Shown in pieces: positions 50,345 to 52,581 of a DNA stretch of 52,581 nucleotides. The stretch covers positions 1 through 52,581 of the forward strand of contig CAMOIE010000021.1 in assembly GCA_946615905.1 (NCBI GenBank). The letters run 5' to 3'. The stretch comes from an uncultured Treponema sp. GTDB taxonomy: Bacteria; Spirochaetota; Spirochaetia; Treponematales; Treponemataceae. The translations under genes and the position numbers were made by a program. How positions within the stretch are numbered: the stretch's first letter is position 1; each line of letters starts with the position of its first letter. Under the pieces are notes generated by a model, which was not told the origin of the DNA, did not search any database, and was given only the letters and a program-made list of their open reading frames with translations.

Positions 50345-50905
50345 ATGAAAAACAGAATACGAACATTGCTGATTGCGCTATTATCCGCGGTTTTTATTGT
50401 TGGAGTGTCGGCGCAGGAAAAGCCCATTACTGCGAACGGCGTGACTATGCCCGCTTGGATGGCAAAATGCATAATTTTGCGTTCCGAAAGCGCGTTTTTT
50501 GGCAAACGGACTGTCGGGCAGATTTTCAGTTCGCCAAAAGAATCGACAAAACTGAAAACTCTGAAAGTGCGTGACAAAAACATCAGCCTTGCTTACGAAA
50601 TGACAGGAAAAGACAATGCCGTAGTTCTTAAACTCTCTGTCGAATTGGTTTGTGCAAAATATGGCGATGCTGGCACTTGCTACACATCTTCAGTCACATT
50701 TGACAGCCCGCTGACTTTCCAACACACTACCGCGTCTTGTTCTAGCCCCGACGAAGCTTATTCTTACGGAAAATGCCTCGGACTGCTTTCTGAAGCGGCA
50801 AAACTGATGTTTATTGATGAAGTGGAGATTGCAAGGGATAAGGAGCGAAATGCAAAAGCTGAACAAGAAAAAGCCACACAACTTGCCGCACAAAAAAAAA
50901 CTTGA
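50345..50905 (+). CDS. Exported protein, N-terminal part of a frame-split PDZ protein
   Basis: 186 residues. MKNRIRTLLIALLSAVFIVGVSAQEK is a signal peptide with a type I site after VSA. The mature part has beta segments (VVLKLSVELVCAKYGDAGTCYTSSVTF) and ends in a charged linker (DKERNAKAEQEKATQLAAQKK). The reading frame then stops (ACT TGA) right after a run of nine As at 50892-50900. With eight As the frame would continue LDDATVADFTSRAS into the long frame downstream. The linker composition is continuous across the junction, so a single protein of about 570 residues is likely in the ancestral or slipped state. The ATG follows AAAGGAGAAAATT. Confidence 0.75.
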   Translation: MKNRIRTLLIALLSAVFIVGVSAQEKPITANGVTMPAWMAKCIILRSESAFFGKRTVGQIFSSPKESTKLKTLKVRDKNISLAYEMTGKDNAVVLKLSVELVCAKYGDAGTCYTSSVTFDSPLTFQHTTASCSSPDEAYSYGKCLGLLSEAAKLMFIDEVEIARDKERNAKAEQEKATQLAAQKKT

Positions 50906-52079
50906 TGATGCAACTGTAGCGGATTTTACGAGCCGAGCGTCAAAAGGTTATATCGATGACTTTTTATGTGACTTCGGAAGCATCGACAAAGAAAAATTCG
51001 GAAGCGGATACAGACTTCGCCTTTCAATGATTGCAAACCGTGCGAGCGAAAAATCAGGCTTCAAGCCGTGCTATTATCAGACTCAGCAGGAAAAGCGCAT
51101 TTACGCGCCCGAACAATGGACAAACGACATAAAGGCAATTGCCGTAGACGAAGATGCGGATGGCTTTTTGCTTTACGATGACAACTCAACGCACAGGCTC
51201 CTGCTTGTTCGCAAAGATTTTGCCCGCAAACAGAGTACTGACATAGAAAGAGCGACTAGACGAGCAGAAGAAAATGAAAAATATATTTCGGAAATCTTGG
51301 AGCTAACCGCTACAGTTACCCCAAAAGAACAGATTCGCTACGGACTTGTCAAATTTAGCTTTGCCGCTGAAAATTACAGCAAAAGCAAAGGCACACTCAG
51401 CGATGAATGCCGTACTTTTGCAATTCTGAATCTGGCAAGCGAGCGTTCTGGCTTTTCTCCCTGCTACTATCAAGAAACGAACGGAAAACGCAACTACAAT
51501 AGCAACAGTTGGGAACTTGGCACATGGGATGACCACCGTTGGCAATACGAGTTTAGCAACAGCATACATTTAGACAATACGAGAAACGGATTTTATATTG
51601 GCGGAGACGACCTTATCTATCGAAAAGATGCCGCATACATTGCAGAGCAAAACTCAAAGGCAAAAGAGGCTGCGGAAAAAGAAAAACAGGCTCAAATGGC
51701 GGCATTTAAAGAGGAATACATTCAAAGCGCATTGTTGAGCGGGGAGCTTCACAACAACATTGACAGAGGAATCTTTACACTTACAAAAGAACATAAATTG
51801 ATGGTGGAGAAGCTTTCTGCCGATTCGGAACTTGTCAAGGCAGGTCTGCAAAACGGTGACATAGTTACATCGGTTGAAATCAAGTCATCTAGCATTTCAG
51901 ATACCTATTCCGGAATGAAATTGCTGGGAATAGAAGCCACATTTAGACAATTACAAGCAGGTTCTGTCGTAACATTCACCGTTCAGCGCGGAAAGAAAAA
52001 GAAAGCACAGACGCTCACCATTCCTTTCACTATTAAATACAACGAAACCGAGTTGCGGGCGATAGAATCTCAATTTTGA
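50850..52079 (+). CDS. Repeat-and-PDZ protein, C-terminal part of the frame-split protein
   Basis: 409 residues if begun at the ATG 50850, which has AAGGAG four bases upstream; in-frame upstream starts (TTG 50814, ATG 50817) are weaker. The first residues lie in the shadow of the upstream frame. After LDDATVADF come two related units of about 90 residues, each with A-S-E-K/R-S-G-F-x-P-C-Y-Y-Q and K-R-x-Y (SMIANRASEKSGFKPCYYQ and ILNLASERSGFSPCYYQ). A PDZ-like domain follows (GIFTLTKEHKLMVEKLSADSEL, GLQNGDIVTSVEI, TIPF). The protein may be translated independently, by slippage on the A9 run, or not at all. The repeats match no family I know. Confidence 0.7.
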   Translation: MQKLNKKKPHNLPHKKKLDDATVADFTSRASKGYIDDFLCDFGSIDKEKFGSGYRLRLSMIANRASEKSGFKPCYYQTQQEKRIYAPEQWTNDIKAIAVDEDADGFLLYDDNSTHRLLLVRKDFARKQSTDIERATRRAEENEKYISEILELTATVTPKEQIRYGLVKFSFAAENYSKSKGTLSDECRTFAILNLASERSGFSPCYYQETNGKRNYNSNSWELGTWDDHRWQYEFSNSIHLDNTRNGFYIGGDDLIYRKDAAYIAEQNSKAKEAAEKEKQAQMAAFKEEYIQSALLSGELHNNIDRGIFTLTKEHKLMVEKLSADSELVKAGLQNGDIVTSVEIKSSSISDTYSGMKLLGIEATFRQLQAGSVVTFTVQRGKKKKAQTLTIPFTIKYNETELRAIESQF

Positions 52080-52131
52080 CGGGGTGCAACAGAATTGGTA
52101 CGGATTGTGGCGGAAGTATTTGGAGAAAATC

Positions 52132-52503
52132 ATGCAAACAGATTTGAATTCATTTTTCTCTTTTCTTGCGGAACGAAAAAACAGTGAGAACGATTTGTCG
52201 GACATCACTTATTCGATGTGTCAGACAAATGGCAATTTCAAGCGATTCTTTCTAAAATTCTGCTTTGACGAAGAAGTTGACACGAATGACTTGTCAAGAG
52301 AATATGCACAAAATGACTCAAGACCGGATTTTTTCTTCCATGACCGTAAAAATCAAGAACGACTGATTGAGGTGAAACTTTACGACAGGAATCAGCATTT
52401 TGCACAATACAAAAAGGAATTTCCTGACGCAAAATACTCATTCATCGCAAACTATCAGCATGAAAAAGTCGATGGGTGGGACCCTATCCAAAAATCTGTG
52501 TAA
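52132..52503 (+). CDS. PD-(D/E)XK nuclease-like protein, possibly truncated
   Basis: 124 residues from the ATG at 52132, which has GGAG seven bases upstream; the longer frame (from 52084) lacks a ribosome-binding site. The segment SRPDFFFHDRKNQERLIEVKLYDRNQHFAQY has the PD...(E)xK arrangement of the restriction-endonuclease fold (Asp of RPDF, Glu and Lys of IEVK). The DRNQHFxQY pattern occurs in small PD-(D/E)XK proteins of defence and mobile regions. The frame ends soon after (WDPIQKSV) without the usual closing helices, so a truncation or frameshift near 52480 is possible. The 78 bases after it show no gene. Confidence 0.55.
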   Translation: MQTDLNSFFSFLAERKNSENDLSDITYSMCQTNGNFKRFFLKFCFDEEVDTNDLSREYAQNDSRPDFFFHDRKNQERLIEVKLYDRNQHFAQYKKEFPDAKYSFIANYQHEKVDGWDPIQKSV

Positions 52504-52581
52504 ATGGCAAAGTTCAATTAAATGCTGGAACACGCCCGTCAAATAATATTGCGAACTGATTTACTGCCAGTCCCCAGTCCT

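Noticed and set aside
1..52581. CRISPR arrays, rRNA genes, complete insertion sequences, phage integrase
   Set aside because: No regularly spaced direct repeats, rRNA sequence, transposase or integrase frames were seen.

Overview
The window looks like chromosomal DNA of a host-associated (gut, rumen or oral) Treponema or a close spirochaete, with roughly half G+C. The gene string rimP-nusA-infB-rbfA-truB-ribF-rpsO-pnp matches the order I recall from Treponema pallidum (about TP0886-TP0893). Other treponeme traits are many lipoproteins with degenerate lipoboxes, a class III adenylate cyclase next to a FecR protein, and TTG/GTG starts. No genome comparison could be run, so the genus is an inference.

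Layout. 1-2849: the end of serS, an AI-2E family permease, a PilZ-like protein and a lipoprotein. 2901-13111: a translation/RNA operon on the minus strand, with truB and ribF fused and a terminator-like hairpin in the leader. 13226-16960: two phosphohexomutases. 17048-19372: mnmA and an S1-domain protein on the plus strand. 19410-22652: cobU, cobT and cobB for cobalamin lower-ligand assembly and corrin amidation. 22653-25600: a scrap region holding one intact YoeB/RelB-type pair, a lone antitoxin with a wrecked toxin, an MNT nucleotidyltransferase with a wrecked HEPN partner, remnants of DUF2442 and beta-helix genes, and a duplicated 5' end of cobB. 25599-38028: five overlapping or closely spaced genes (cyclase, FecR/Fn3-like protein, putative outer-membrane barrel protein, two large lipoproteins) behind a leader with a C10 homopolymer. 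38233-41653: ilvB and ilvD. 41826-42215: tRNA-Val and hairpin-rich repeats. 42240-45574: a small exported protein, adenine deaminase and an AzgA-type purine permease. 45640-52581: a repeat, a GH28 gene without a usable start at its signal peptide, RhuM, a pntB remnant, two divergent XRE regulators, an exported PDZ protein split at an A9 run and a PD-(D/E)XK-like protein.

How the parts work together. The translation operon couples ribosome maturation, initiation, RNA modification and RNA turnover. The cyclase operon may be a phase-variable envelope or surface system: a sensor cyclase produced with envelope proteins, ending in two lipoproteins that share a C-terminal domain. Several intergenic regions hold GC-rich repeats with a conserved frame and variable perfectly paired stems, many closed by GNA triloops. 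These repeats and the cyclase/lipoprotein operon are the best candidates for undescribed biology here.
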